A stretch of DNA of 42,206 nucleotides from Verrucomicrobiota bacterium (GTDB lineage Bacteria; Verrucomicrobiota; Verrucomicrobiia; Opitutales; UBA953). The notes beneath the pieces are model-generated. The model was not told the DNA's origin, did not search any database, and saw nothing but the letters and a program-made list of their open reading frames with translations. Shown here in pieces: positions 22,597 to 33,055 of this stretch. Position numbers and translations under genes: made by a program. The stretch's first letter is position 1, and each line of letters begins with the position of its first letter. The DNA is taken from positions 1-42,206 of the forward strand of contig JAPLTV010000052.1 in the NCBI GenBank assembly GCA_026397955.1, in the 5' to 3' direction.

Positions 22597-23568
22597 ATGC
22601 GCTGGACCCGACTTCCTGAAACTCCCAACGCCCCCGGCTTCGGCGGCGCATTTGTGGGCACCTCCGGCGACCTGCTCCTTTGCGGTGGCGGCTCCAACTT
22701 CCCCGACAAACCGGCTTGGGACGGTGGCGTCAAGGTCTGGCATGACGAGGTCTTCTCCCTCACCAGCACCCGCTCCAAGAAGTGGGCATCCCTCGGCAAA
22801 CTGCCCCGCCCTTGCGGCTACGGCGTGAGCGTCTCGATCCGTCAAGGCCTCCTGATGATCGGCGGAGCGGACTCGCATCGCCACTACGCGGATTGCTACA
22901 CGCTGGCCGTCGAAGAGGGCGAACTCAAGGTCCGCCCTTTTCCCTTCCTTCCCCGCCCGCTCGCCTACGCGACCGGCGCGCTCGTCGGCAGCAAGGTCAT
23001 CGTCGCCGGCGGCACCGAACGCCCGGACGCCACCGCGGCATCCTCCAGCGCTTTCGCCATCGACCTCGCCAATCTCAACGCCGGCTGGAAGGAACTCCCT
23101 CTCTGCGCCGGATCCGGACGTATGCTCGCCCAGTCCGCCGGCACGAAGGACACGTTCTTCCTCTTCGGCGGTGTCGCGCTGAGCCCCGGCGCCAAAGGCG
23201 TCGAACGCGAATTCCTTTCCGACTGTCACGCCTTCACCCTCGGCAAAGAATGGCGCCGCCTCTCCGCGATGCCGCGCGCGATCGCCGGCGCGCCGTCACC
23301 CTGCCCGATCTTCGACAACGAGATCCTTGTGCTCGGCGGCGACGACGGAAAACTGGCCGGCAAGGTCGAGGCGTCCAAGCACCCTGGCTACCCGAAGTCG
23401 GTCCTCTCTTACGATAAGTCTACCGACACCTGGACCGAAGGCGAAGAAGGCTCCGCCAACGTCCTCTCGACCGGTTGCACCAAGTGGTCCGGCGGTTATG
23501 CGCTGACCAACGGCGAGCTCCGCCCGTTCGTCCGCTCTGCCGAAGGCTGGCTGCTTCGTCAGGAATAG
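22597..23568 (+). CDS. Kelch-repeat cyclically permuted mutarotase, cytoplasmic (NanM-like)
   Basis: This 323-residue protein has no signal peptide. Kelch-type propeller repeats appear as LLLCGGGSNFPDKPAWDGGV, GLLMIGGADS, KVIVAGGTERPD, FFLFGGVALSP and EILVLGGDDGKLAGK. The GGGSNFPD...GGVKVWHD segment is typical of the cyclically permuted mutarotases related to N-acetylneuraminate epimerase NanM. These interconvert sialic acid forms to speed uptake or breakdown. The first residue is placed at 22597 (MRWTRLP); a GTG ten codons upstream is less likely. It opens a run of five codirectional genes. The assignment to sialic acid rests mainly on the neighbours. Confidence 0.82.
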   Translation: MRWTRLPETPNAPGFGGAFVGTSGDLLLCGGGSNFPDKPAWDGGVKVWHDEVFSLTSTRSKKWASLGKLPRPCGYGVSVSIRQGLLMIGGADSHRHYADCYTLAVEEGELKVRPFPFLPRPLAYATGALVGSKVIVAGGTERPDATAASSSAFAIDLANLNAGWKELPLCAGSGRMLAQSAGTKDTFFLFGGVALSPGAKGVEREFLSDCHAFTLGKEWRRLSAMPRAIAGAPSPCPIFDNEILVLGGDDGKLAGKVEASKHPGYPKSVLSYDKSTDTWTEGEEGSANVLSTGCTKWSGGYALTNGELRPFVRSAEGWLLRQE

Positions 23569-23623
23569 TCGTTGAGGCTGGCAGGTCGCCGGAAGGGGAC
23601 TACAAAAGTCCCACCCTGGCGTC

Positions 23624-24673
23624 ATGCTCCGCCTCACCCCATTGCTCGGCCTCTTCGCGGCGGCGCTCGCCTGCGCGCAGGGTGAGCCGTTACCGGATTT
23701 ACCCGACCCGCTCGGCCGCGCCGGCATGATGGCGGCGGTCCTGCGCGAAGCCGATGGCAGCGAGATCATTGTAGCCGCAGGCGGCACCAACTTCCCAGAC
23801 AAGATGCCGTGGCAAGGCGGCCAGCGGAAATACCACAAGGACATCCTCAAGCTCGCGCGTAAGGACGGCGTCTGGAGTTGGCATAAGATCGGCGATCTCC
23901 CCGAAGGACTCGTCGGCGCGGCTTTCTGCCCGACGCCTAAGCGCGACGCACTCGTCATCGCCGGCGGCGCTTCGGCCGATGGCCACCGTGCGGACGTCTG
24001 GCTTGTGGGTCTCGACGGTAAGGTCACCCGCTTCGCGGAAAGTATGACCCGCACGCGCGCCTACGCCGGCTTCACCTCGGCTAACGGACACCTGATCGTC
24101 ATCGGAGGTATCGCCCGGCCTGACGACACCGCCGCCATCCCCTCGCTGACTTCGCTCGACCTCGACGATCCTGATAAACCTTGGCGCACGACCGATGCCG
24201 ACCCGAACTACGGACGCATCATCCCTCTCGTAGGCGCAGGGCTGCGCAAACTCGTCTGGGGCGGTGGCTGCTCGCTGACGGAGAAGGACGGCAAGCCATT
24301 CCGTAGCTACCACGAGAACCTCGCCTACCAATCGACCGACGGCGAGGGTAACCGCTTCCACGGCCTGCCGAACAAGCTCGCCGGTGCCGCTGGCCCTGGC
24401 GTGCTGTCGCAGACGCACCTCTTCTTCGTCGGGGGTGACGACGGCACGCAATACGGTCAACCTTATGAGACGCACACGGGGCTGGCACGTCGTATCCTCG
24501 TCATGGACCTCGAGACGTTTGAGGTGACCGACCTCGGCGAGTGGCCGTACCCTGTGGCCGTAGCGCCCCTGCTCCGACTCGGCGACGACCTCGTCACCGT
24601 GAGCGGCGAAGTGCGACCCGGCGTCCGCACGCCCAAGCTCACCCGCTGGCCAATCCCGGCCAAATACCGATGA
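23624..24673 (+). CDS. Kelch-repeat mutarotase, exported (NanM-like)
   Basis: This 349-residue paralogue of the preceding gene has a signal peptide, MLRLTPLLGLFAAALACAQG. Propeller motifs are EIIVAAGGTNFPDKMPWQGG, LVIAGGASADGHRADVW, LIVIGGIARPD, KLVWGGGCS and LFFVGGDDGTQYGQP. Its place is the periplasm, where it could convert alpha-sialic acid released by the sialidase into the transported form. Together with the previous gene this gives one mutarotase on each side of the inner membrane. The stop codon overlaps the MFS start (ATGA). Confidence 0.85.
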   Translation: MLRLTPLLGLFAAALACAQGEPLPDLPDPLGRAGMMAAVLREADGSEIIVAAGGTNFPDKMPWQGGQRKYHKDILKLARKDGVWSWHKIGDLPEGLVGAAFCPTPKRDALVIAGGASADGHRADVWLVGLDGKVTRFAESMTRTRAYAGFTSANGHLIVIGGIARPDDTAAIPSLTSLDLDDPDKPWRTTDADPNYGRIIPLVGAGLRKLVWGGGCSLTEKDGKPFRSYHENLAYQSTDGEGNRFHGLPNKLAGAAGPGVLSQTHLFFVGGDDGTQYGQPYETHTGLARRILVMDLETFEVTDLGEWPYPVAVAPLLRLGDDLVTVSGEVRPGVRTPKLTRWPIPAKYR

Positions 24674-25896
24674 ACGCGACGCCCTCGACCTCCCGCACGG
24701 CCTGGCTGGTCGTCTTGCTCCTCATTCCGGTCGCGCTGCTCAACTACCTCGACCGCCAGATGCTCGCGACGATGAAGTCGTCCATGCTCGGCGACCTACC
24801 GGACATCCAGACCAAGGCGCAGTGGGGCCTGGTCCTCGGTTCCTTCAAATGGGTCTACGCCTTCTTTAGCCCACTTGGCGGCTACCTCGCCGACCGCGTC
24901 AGCCGCCGGCATGTCATCTGCTTCAGCCTCTTCACGTGGTCGGCGATCACTTGGGCGACAGGCCAGGTCCATACCTACGACCAACTCCTTTGGACGCGCG
25001 CCATCATGGGCGTCAGCGAAGCCTTCTATATCCCCGCCGCGCTGGCACTCATCGCCGACTATCACCTCGGCCCGACCCGCTCCCGTGCGGTCGGCCTCCA
25101 CCAGATGGGCATCTATGCCGGCGTGATCATTGGAGGATTCGCCGGCTACGCCGCGGACAACCCCGACCTCGGCTGGCGCGGCGCCTTCGCGTGGTGCGGG
25201 CTACTCGGCATTGCCTACTCGATCCCGCTCTTCCTGTTCCTGCGCAATCGGCCCGCATCGGATCAGCCGCAGGTTCAGCCGACCGCGGCCTCCACCGCCC
25301 GGGCCCTGCTCGGCAATCCCAGTTTCCTGCTGCTAGTGCTCTTCTTCACCCTGCCCGCGATGGCGGCCTGGATCGTACGCGACTGGATGCCCGACATCCT
25401 CAGGGAACGCTTCAGCCTTGGGCAGGGGAAGGCTGGCGTCTCCGCGGTCCTTTACTGGCAGCTCGCGGCGATTGCCGGAGCGGTGCTCGGGGGCTGGCTG
25501 GCGGATCGCTGGATGCGCACGAACATCCGCGGGCGCATCTTCGTCAGCGTCATCGGCACATCACTGCTCCTGCCCGCGCTCTTCGGCGTCGGCAACGCGA
25601 CGACCTTAGGCGTAGCCGTGCTCTTCCTGGTCGTCTTCGGACTCGGCTGGGGGTTCTTCGACTGCAACAGCATGCCCATCCTCTGCCAACTGGTCGGGCC
25701 GCAGCATCGAGCCACCGGCTACGGCCTGATGAACTTCGTGAGCATTAGCTGCGGCGGCTTCGCCGATTGGATCTTCGGCGCCCTGCGCGACCGGCACATG
25801 CCCCTCAACGCCATCTTCGGCGTCTTCGCCGGGATCGCCTTACTCTCCATCTTCATCGCCCTCTGCATCCGTCCGCGCGAAAATACCTCTTCCTGA
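24670..25896 (+). CDS. MFS transporter, probable sialic acid importer
   Basis: This 408-residue protein has twelve predicted helices. It starts SRTAWLVVLLLIPVALLNYL with DRQ at the end of the first helix, the MFS loop 2-3 motif GGYLADRVSRRHVI and a second-half counterpart GGWLADRWMR. The family is anion:cation symporters of the hexuronate/sialate type. It begins at 24670 on the previous stop codon (ATGA), and two bases separate its stop from the lyase gene start. Context makes sialic acid the likely substrate; the sequence alone does not prove it. Confidence 0.82.
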   Translation: MNATPSTSRTAWLVVLLLIPVALLNYLDRQMLATMKSSMLGDLPDIQTKAQWGLVLGSFKWVYAFFSPLGGYLADRVSRRHVICFSLFTWSAITWATGQVHTYDQLLWTRAIMGVSEAFYIPAALALIADYHLGPTRSRAVGLHQMGIYAGVIIGGFAGYAADNPDLGWRGAFAWCGLLGIAYSIPLFLFLRNRPASDQPQVQPTAASTARALLGNPSFLLLVLFFTLPAMAAWIVRDWMPDILRERFSLGQGKAGVSAVLYWQLAAIAGAVLGGWLADRWMRTNIRGRIFVSVIGTSLLLPALFGVGNATTLGVAVLFLVVFGLGWGFFDCNSMPILCQLVGPQHRATGYGLMNFVSISCGGFADWIFGALRDRHMPLNAIFGVFAGIALLSIFIALCIRPRENTSS

Positions 25897-25898
25897 CC

Positions 25899-26816
25899 AT
25901 GTCCTCCTTCAAGTTCTCTGGCCTCTGCACGGCCACCCACACTCCGTTCCATGCCGACGGCTCGCTGAACCTCGCCGTCGTCGAACAGCAGGCAGCCTTC
26001 CTCCGGAGCCACGGCATCAGGTCCGTCTTCATCGGCGGGACCACCGGCGAAAGCAGCTCCCTCACCGCGGCTGAACGTGCGGCCCTCAATGACCGCTGGG
26101 CCGTCGTCGGCCCGGCGAACGGTATCGATGTCGTCGTGCACGTCGGCGCGAACTGCCTCACCGAGGCCGCGCAGCTCGCCGCGCACGCGGAGAAGAATCA
26201 CGCCAAGGCCGTGTCGATGATCGCGCCGTCCTACTTCAAGCCCCGCACGTTGGCCGACCTCGTCGCCAGCTGCGCGATGGTAGCGAAAGCCGCACCGAAC
26301 ACCCCGTTCTATTACTACGATATCCCGGGGATGACCGGCATCAGCGGCTTCCCGGTTGACGATTTCCTGAAGGCGGCTTCACCCGTTATCCCTAACCTCT
26401 CCGGCGTGAAGTATTCTAACCCTGACCTCGAGGCGATGCGTCGGGCCCAAGTGCTGGAAGGTGGCCGCTTCGATCTGCCTTTTGGCGTCGACGAACGCTT
26501 CCTCGCCGCGCTTCGCGCCGGCGCGACCGCCGGCGTCGGCAGCACCTACAACTTCAACCCCGGCCCCCTCTTGCGCGCCATCGCCGCGCACGGCAAAGGC
26601 GACGCCGCCCAAGCCGAAGCCGAACAGGCAAAGGTCCAGCCGGTCGTCGATATCCTCGCCAAGCGTGGCTACATGGGCGCGGCCAAAGCCTTGATGAGCC
26701 ACCTCGGCGTGCCACTCGGGCCCGCCCGCCTGCCTAACGGCAACCCTGACGCCGCTGAAACCAAGAAGATGATCGGCGAACTCGAAGCGCTCGGCTTCTT
26801 CACCTGGAACTTCTGA
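25899..26816 (+). CDS. nanA: N-acetylneuraminate lyase (DHDPS/NAL family aldolase)
   Basis: This 305-residue enzyme has the class I aldolase TIM barrel. SVFIGGTTGESSSLT holds the carboxylate-binding GTTGE. YYYDIPGMTGISG holds the catalytic tyrosine (Y140), and LSGVKYSNPD the Schiff-base lysine K171. Its length and the DIPGMTG segment fit N-acetylneuraminate lyase better than dihydrodipicolinate synthase, and the neighbours agree. It splits sialic acid into N-acetylmannosamine and pyruvate in the cytoplasm. No nanE, nanK, nagA or nagB follows, so the next steps are encoded elsewhere. The next gene starts after 2 bases. Confidence 0.92.
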   Translation: MSSFKFSGLCTATHTPFHADGSLNLAVVEQQAAFLRSHGIRSVFIGGTTGESSSLTAAERAALNDRWAVVGPANGIDVVVHVGANCLTEAAQLAAHAEKNHAKAVSMIAPSYFKPRTLADLVASCAMVAKAAPNTPFYYYDIPGMTGISGFPVDDFLKAASPVIPNLSGVKYSNPDLEAMRRAQVLEGGRFDLPFGVDERFLAALRAGATAGVGSTYNFNPGPLLRAIAAHGKGDAAQAEAEQAKVQPVVDILAKRGYMGAAKALMSHLGVPLGPARLPNGNPDAAETKKMIGELEALGFFTWNF

Positions 26817-26818
26817 TC

Positions 26819-27907
26819 ATGCGCCTCGCCCTACTCCTCGGCCTGCTCTGCGTCCGTTCCTTCGCGGCGGACGGCACGGACGTCATCGTCTTCGAAGCCA
26901 AGCAGAACCTGTCACACCCCTCCGTGCGCATCCCATCGTTGCTTCGCACGCAGAAAGGCACGCTGCTCGCCGTCGCCGAAGGCCGCGACCGCGCCACCGA
27001 CCAAGCCGGCAACGACTTGGTGATCTCATTCTCGAAGGACGAAGGCGCGACTTGGTCCAAGCCGAAGATCGCCTACGAACAAGGCGCGGATAGCTGCAAC
27101 AACCCCTGCCTCGTTCAAGAAACAAAGTCCGGCCGCATCTTCCTGTTCTACCAGACCTTCCCGGCTGGCGGACATGAGTTCGGCGGGTTGCCCGCCGGCC
27201 CGGCCGACCCCAAGGGCAACCGCTCCTGCTTCGTGACGTCCGACGACGACGGCGTGACGTGGAGTAAGCCGACCGACGTTTCCGCGACCCTCAAGCCCGC
27301 CGAAGCTATCACGACTGCTTCCGGCCCCGGCATCGGCATCCAGCTGAAGTCTGGCCCCAAGGCCGGCCGACTGGTGATTCCCTTCAACTCCCAGGACGCG
27401 AAGAAGAATTTCTACAACTGGGTCGCCTTCAGCGACGACGCTGGCGCCACGTGGAAGCGCGGCGAGAAAGTACCGCAGACCGAAACGATCCAACTGAACG
27501 AAGTTCAGGTGGCCGAGTCCGCGGGCGGCGGCCTTTACCTGAATTCTCGCAGCTGGCGTCGCGGGTCTAGCCTGCGCAAGATTTCTTGGTCACAAGACGC
27601 CGGCGAGACCTGGACCCAGGCCGCCGAGGACGCCACCCTGACCGACCCCATCTGCCAAGGCAGCCTGCTTCGTCTGAATGACCATACCATCGCCTTCCTT
27701 AATGCCGCCGGCCCCAAGCGAGCCAACGGCACGCTGCGACTCACGCACGATGATGGCCGCACGTGGTCCAGCTCCCGCCTGACCTTTCCTGGTCCCTTCG
27801 CCTACAGCAGCATGGCGCTCCTCAAGGACGGACGCATCGGGGTGCTGTACGAGCCGGCCAGCAACACCGTCATCAAGTTCCGCGTCGTCGACCCGTCTGG
27901 ACGCTGA
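26819..27907 (+). CDS. Exported exo-alpha-sialidase (GH33, BNR repeats)
   Basis: This 362-residue protein has a signal peptide (MRLALLLGLLCVRSFAAD) and a complete six-bladed sialidase domain. The RIP motif is VRIPSLL, with R37 the first arginine of the carboxylate-binding triad. Five Asp boxes are visible: SKDEGATWS, SDDDGVTWS, SDDAGATWK, SQDAGETWT and HDDGRTWS. QLNEVQVAE and YSSMALLKDGRIGVLYEP provide the glutamate and tyrosine region of the catalytic site. No carbohydrate-binding module is attached. It would release terminal sialic acid from glycans outside the cytoplasm, feeding the four genes before it. Confidence 0.92.
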   Translation: MRLALLLGLLCVRSFAADGTDVIVFEAKQNLSHPSVRIPSLLRTQKGTLLAVAEGRDRATDQAGNDLVISFSKDEGATWSKPKIAYEQGADSCNNPCLVQETKSGRIFLFYQTFPAGGHEFGGLPAGPADPKGNRSCFVTSDDDGVTWSKPTDVSATLKPAEAITTASGPGIGIQLKSGPKAGRLVIPFNSQDAKKNFYNWVAFSDDAGATWKRGEKVPQTETIQLNEVQVAESAGGGLYLNSRSWRRGSSLRKISWSQDAGETWTQAAEDATLTDPICQGSLLRLNDHTIAFLNAAGPKRANGTLRLTHDDGRTWSSSRLTFPGPFAYSSMALLKDGRIGVLYEPASNTVIKFRVVDPSGR

Positions 27908-27925
27908 GCGCGGCCCGGCCACTCA

Positions 27926-28618
27926 TCAGCCCTGGCGATCGGGCGGACCCGGCGGAAGGTCTGGAGGCACGGACGGGTTCACCTCTTCGGGGACGCCGTA
28001 GTAATGCTGGATCGCGCCGGCAAGGTACTCCTTCACGTCGTCTTTGAGCATGCTGCCGAAACTGATCTCCTTGCCGCCGGAGGCCATCACCACGGCCGGC
28101 ACCGGCTTACCGTTGATCTCCGTCCCGTCGAAAGCCAGCTTCACCCTCACCTGGTCGCCGACCGCCAGGCTCCACGTCCAGCCGAGGAAAGGGATGATCC
28201 GCCAGCGGACGGTGACCTGATCGTCGGTGAGCGTGACCCGGTAGCGTGCCATCGTGAAGGCGAAGCCGATTAGCAGGAAGGGCACATAAATTGCGGTCAT
28301 CTGGAGGTAATGCCACCACTCCGGAGTCGTCACCAATCGGCCGTTGATCCGCACGACACCTTGAGCGACGGAGTAGAGCATCAGCACAAAGAAGGCCGTG
28401 GCCAGGGTCATCCAGAGCCAGCCGAACTTCGTGCTCACGCGTGCTCCATAACTCAAACCTTGGAAGTCGGACTCCACGGACACCTTGGGATGCCCTGCGG
28501 CCACCTGAGCCTCGGTCAGCACGGGCGCCTTCTCGCCTTCTAGCTGGTGCTTCAGTCGCATCCGACCCTGCGCTTTCAAAGCGATTAGCTTATCTTGAAA
28601 TCGCTCGAGAAGCCCCAT
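27926..28618 (-). CDS. Membrane protein with two TM helices and a C-terminal PH-like domain
   Basis: This 230-residue protein has a helical N-terminus (MGLLERFQDKLIALKAQGRM) and two membrane segments (FGWLWMTLATAFFVLMLYSV and ATAIYVPFLLIGFAF region). A beta-rich end, RYRVTLTDDQVTVRWRIIPF ... WTWSLAVGDQVRVKL, resembles bacterial PH-like domains. The tail is proline-rich (VPPDLPPGPPDRQG). No known family is assigned. It faces the sialidase gene tail to tail and starts 152 bases from the esterase gene, so it is not part of the sialic-acid operon. Confidence 0.65.
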   Translation of the reverse strand: MGLLERFQDKLIALKAQGRMRLKHQLEGEKAPVLTEAQVAAGHPKVSVESDFQGLSYGARVSTKFGWLWMTLATAFFVLMLYSVAQGVVRINGRLVTTPEWWHYLQMTAIYVPFLLIGFAFTMARYRVTLTDDQVTVRWRIIPFLGWTWSLAVGDQVRVKLAFDGTEINGKPVPAVVMASGGKEISFGSMLKDDVKEYLAGAIQHYYGVPEEVNPSVPPDLPPGPPDRQG

Positions 28619-28770
28619 GCGAAGATGCTACCGCGGGAATCCGGACGGGCAAGAGGCTATGCTGCCTCGATTGTCTAGCTCAGGATGATAAAGCCATTGG
28701 CCGCCCCGCGGCCGACAAGCCAACGCTGGCTTGAACCAAAGCCGATTCTGGCTGTCCATAAGACAACCCC

Positions 28771-30063
28771 ATGCGAAACCTCGTCGCCCTGCTCCTCCTA
28801 CCCTTGGCCGCCCTGGCCGACGGCACCAAATACTCCGTCAGCTACCCGGCCTCGGAAAAGCCCGGCGAACTCATCTTCGCCTCGACCTACAACCTCTGGC
28901 TCCCAGAGGGCGTGAAGACCGTCCGCGGCATCATCGTGCACCAGCACGGCTGCGGCTTGGGCTCGAACAAGGGCGCGGTGACCGTCGCCGACGATCTGCA
29001 CTGGCAAGCGCTCGCCCGCAAATGGAACTGTGCCCTTGTCGGCCCGGTGATCGGCGAGCCCGACAAGGCCAACTGCCGCATGTGGTGCGACCCCCGCAAC
29101 GGCTCCGACAAGACCTACCTGCAAGCCCTCGCCGACCTCGCCAAGCAGACCGGACACCCCGAGATCGCGACCGCCCCTTGGTGCCTCTGGGGCCATAGCG
29201 GCGGCGGCTTCTGGTCCAGCATCATGCAGGCGAAATACCCCGAGCGCATCGTCGCTATCTGGTTCCGCTCCGGCACGGCCTACTCCTATTGGCAGCTACC
29301 CGAAGACAAGACCAAGGAACGCCAGATTCCCGAAGTCGTCCTGCCGCCTGAGGCGTACGAGATCCCGATGATGTCTAACCCAGGCGTGAAGGAAAACGGC
29401 GACAAGCGCTTCAACACCGCCTGGACCGGCAACCTCGCGATGTTCAAAGCCTATCGAGCCAAGGGCGCGCCGATCGGCTTCGCCCCGGACCCGCTCACCT
29501 CCCACCAGACCGGCGATCAGCGCTACGCCTCCATCGCATTCTTCGACGCCTGCCTCGAACTCCGCCTACCTGAATCCGGCAATAAGCTCCGCAAGATCGA
29601 TCAATCCAAAGGCTGGATCTCGCCTCTGCTTGGCAACGAAGCCAGGCCCGCCAGCGAACACGCGGGCGACAAGGCCGAGACCAACTGGCTGCCCAACGCC
29701 GCCTTCGCCAAGGCGTGGTCTGAATACGTGAAGACCGGCGCAACGAACGACACCACGCCCCCGCCCGCGCCTTTCAACGTCGCCGCCAAGGCCGTCGCCG
29801 AAGGCGTCGAGGTCACCTGGGATGCGCACGCCGACTTCGAGAGTGGCATCCGCCAGTTCCTCATCAAGAAGAACGGCCAGGTCATCGGCCGCGTGCCGGA
29901 GAAACTCGCCAGCCCCTTCGGCCGCCCGCTCTTCCAAGGCATGAGCTACGGCGACACCCCGAACCAGCCGCTCGCGCAGATGCGCTTCGTCGACAAGGGC
30001 GCCAAGGATCTGGCGAAATACGAGATCGTCGCGGTCAACTCCGCCGGCCTCGAGTCGAAGTAA
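28771..30063 (+). CDS. Secreted alpha/beta-hydrolase (esterase-like) with a C-terminal FN3-like domain
   Basis: This 430-residue protein has a signal peptide ([18 protein letters not shown]) and an alpha/beta-hydrolase core. IIVHQHGCG forms the oxyanion region, and WGHSGGGFW has the nucleophile elbow with S143. The catalytic histidine may be in LTSHQTGDQR. Residues from about 330 (PPPAPFNVAAKAVAEGVEVT to YEIVAVNSAGLESK) look like a fibronectin type III domain. Its place behind the sialic-acid cluster suggests removal of O-acyl groups from glycans; that is inference. The fold is clear, the substrate is not. Confidence 0.78.
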   Translation: MRNLVALLLLPLAALADGTKYSVSYPASEKPGELIFASTYNLWLPEGVKTVRGIIVHQHGCGLGSNKGAVTVADDLHWQALARKWNCALVGPVIGEPDKANCRMWCDPRNGSDKTYLQALADLAKQTGHPEIATAPWCLWGHSGGGFWSSIMQAKYPERIVAIWFRSGTAYSYWQLPEDKTKERQIPEVVLPPEAYEIPMMSNPGVKENGDKRFNTAWTGNLAMFKAYRAKGAPIGFAPDPLTSHQTGDQRYASIAFFDACLELRLPESGNKLRKIDQSKGWISPLLGNEARPASEHAGDKAETNWLPNAAFAKAWSEYVKTGATNDTTPPPAPFNVAAKAVAEGVEVTWDAHADFESGIRQFLIKKNGQVIGRVPEKLASPFGRPLFQGMSYGDTPNQPLAQMRFVDKGAKDLAKYEIVAVNSAGLESK

Positions 30064-30083
30064 GCGCCGACGAGCCGGACAAC

Positions 30084-30117
30084 AAAAAGGGCCGCCCATC
30101 GGGCGGCCCTTTGCTTT
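30084..30117. terminator. Bidirectional terminator between the esterase and enolase genes
   Basis: A 9-bp stem GGGCCGCCC/GGGCGGCCC with an ATC loop is preceded by AAAAA and followed by TTTGCTTT. It can therefore end transcription on both strands of this convergent pair. Confidence 0.92.
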
Positions 30118-30132
30118 GCCTACGACCAGGGA

Positions 30133-31488
<1,356 letters not shown>

Positions 31489-31569
31489 CTAGGGACAAGG
31501 GGGGTGGATGAGCGAGAAAAAAGGTGTTCTGACCGGCCGCCCGGCCCTGCGGAAAACCCGCCAAACAAG

Positions 31570-31600
31570 AGCCCCGGACTGGGGTTTCCAGGCCGGGGCT
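31570..31600 (-). terminator. Hairpin behind tRNA-Val
   Basis: AGCCCCGG (31570-31577) and CCGGGGCT (31593-31600) form an 8-bp stem. On the minus strand CTTGTTTGG follows. It starts 6 bases beyond the tRNA 3' end, so it probably terminates the tRNA transcript, with a weak T run. Confidence 0.6.
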
Positions 31601-31606
31601 GCGAAG

Positions 31607-31683
31607 TGGTGGGGTTAGATGGACTTGAACCATCGACCTCCTGAATGTCAATCAGGCGCTCTAACCAACTGAGCTATAACCCC
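31607..31683 (-). tRNA. tRNA-Val(GAC)
   Basis: On the minus strand GGGGTTA pairs with TAACCCC. The anticodon arm CCTGA-TTGACAT-TCAGG gives GAC, the T arm is GATGG-TTCAAGT-CCATC, the discriminator is A and the CCA is encoded. The D arm is GCTC/GAGC. It is 77 nt long. Confidence 0.95.
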
Positions 31684-31732
31684 AAGAAAGAGGAAAGTGA
31701 ACAAAGGGAGCCGACCGCCCTCTGGCAAGCCT

Positions 31733-32227
31733 TCAATGCACGTCTCCGAGATAGGTGGCGGAACCGTCCTTCAGGGCCTTGGCGATGACCTCGCCCAAGC
31801 CCTTGGGCGAAAGGGGGTAATCCGCTAGACGGGCCAGCGGCAGCCACTCGAAGCCGACCTGACGACGATCGCGCTCCGTCCCCTCCCCGATCGGGGAAAG
31901 GTCCTCACAGAGGCAATGGAAGACCGCCTCGACCTGATGGAAGTGGCCATGGATCCGGTGCATGGCGTGGTTCTTGCCGACGTATTCGCGAAGGTATAGA
32001 AGCCCCTGGGGCGCGACCTTAAGGCCAAGCTCTTCCAGGACTTCACGGCGTACGGTGTCGCGCAAAGTCTCGCCATGATTCTGTCCGCCGCCCGGCAGAA
32101 CCAGAAACTCCCCTTCTTCGGTGCGGATACGGACCGTCAGGATATCTCCGCCGCGAAGGATGACGGCGCGGGCCGCCGTCCGGACGCCAGAAGAAGTACT
32201 ACCGGACTGGCGACGAGGAGCGGACAC
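31733..32227 (-). CDS. Nudix hydrolase
   Basis: This 164-residue protein has a full Nudix box, GGGQNHGETLRDTVRREVLE followed by ELG, which binds the metal for pyrophosphate cleavage. The domain covers residues 17-150, with a polar start. Substrate (a nucleotide derivative) cannot be predicted. It lies 50 bases upstream of tRNA-Val and 65 bases downstream of the YebC gene on the same strand. No membrane segment is seen. Confidence 0.88.
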   Translation of the reverse strand: MSAPRRQSGSTSSGVRTAARAVILRGGDILTVRIRTEEGEFLVLPGGGQNHGETLRDTVRREVLEELGLKVAPQGLLYLREYVGKNHAMHRIHGHFHQVEAVFHCLCEDLSPIGEGTERDRRQVGFEWLPLARLADYPLSPKGLGEVIAKALKDGSATYLGDVH

Positions 32228-32292
32228 GAGGCCAGACTACCCGGACCAGCCGGACAGTGAAGCCGTAAAGCATGGGCGGAAATCCGCCCGGC

Positions 32293-33033
32293 TCAGGACA
32301 TCAGCTTCTCGTCGATCTCCTGATTGCCGTGGACGGCTTTCACGTCGTCCAGAGCCTCAAGGGCATCGATGAGCTCCAACACCTGCTTAGCCACGGCGGC
32401 GTCGCCGACGGGCACCGGAATACTGGAGATATAGGCCAACTCAGCCGACTCCGGCTTGATGGACTTCTCCTGTAGGGCCTTGGAGATAGAGTCGAAGGCC
32501 GAGATCGGGGAGAGCACCTCGAAGTGGTCGCCATTGTTCACGACGTCGTCGGCGCCGGCCTCAAGGACGAGCTCCATGAGGGCGTCCTCGCCAATCTGGG
32601 AGGCGCCAATGAGGAACTGGCCCTTCTTCAGAAAGCTATGCGACACGGCGCCGGTCTGGGCCATATTGCCGCCGTTATCATTGAAGGCCTGACGGACTTC
32701 GGCCGCGGCACGGTTCTTGTTGTCGGTGGTGACTTCGACGATGAGGCCGACGCCGCCCGGGGCGTAGCCCTCGTAGACAATCTCTTCGTAAATCACGCCG
32801 GGGATCTCGCCGGTGCCCTTCTGGACCGCGCGCTTGATATTGTCCGACGGCATGTTGGAGGCGCGGGCCTTATCCATGAGCGTGCGCAGACGCACGTTGG
32901 ATTCGGGGCTGCCTCCGCCGGCACGCGCCGCGAGGGTGATTTCCTTGGCGAGCACCGAGAAGATCTTGCCGCGCTTGGCGTCAATGACGGCCTTATGCCG
33001 CTTCGTCGTGTGCCATTTGCTATGACCAGACAT
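32293..33033 (-). CDS. yebC: YebC/PmpR-family protein (TACO1-type)
   Basis: This 246-residue protein begins MSGHSKWHTTKRHKAVIDAK, with the family hallmark GHSKWxxIKxxK in a slightly changed form. It continues with NIKRAVQKGTGE, YEGYAPGGVGLIVEVTTDNK and NDNGGNMAQTGAVSH. Members were described as DNA-binding regulators and more recently as translation factors that relieve ribosome stalling on proline stretches. The full length is present. It starts 22 bases downstream of the yidC stop, so both may share a transcript. Confidence 0.96.
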   Translation of the reverse strand: MSGHSKWHTTKRHKAVIDAKRGKIFSVLAKEITLAARAGGGSPESNVRLRTLMDKARASNMPSDNIKRAVQKGTGEIPGVIYEEIVYEGYAPGGVGLIVEVTTDNKNRAAAEVRQAFNDNGGNMAQTGAVSHSFLKKGQFLIGASQIGEDALMELVLEAGADDVVNNGDHFEVLSPISAFDSISKALQEKSIKPESAELAYISSIPVPVGDAAVAKQVLELIDALEALDDVKAVHGNQEIDEKLMS

Positions 33034-33055
33034 GATGGGGTGGGGTTAGGGAAAA

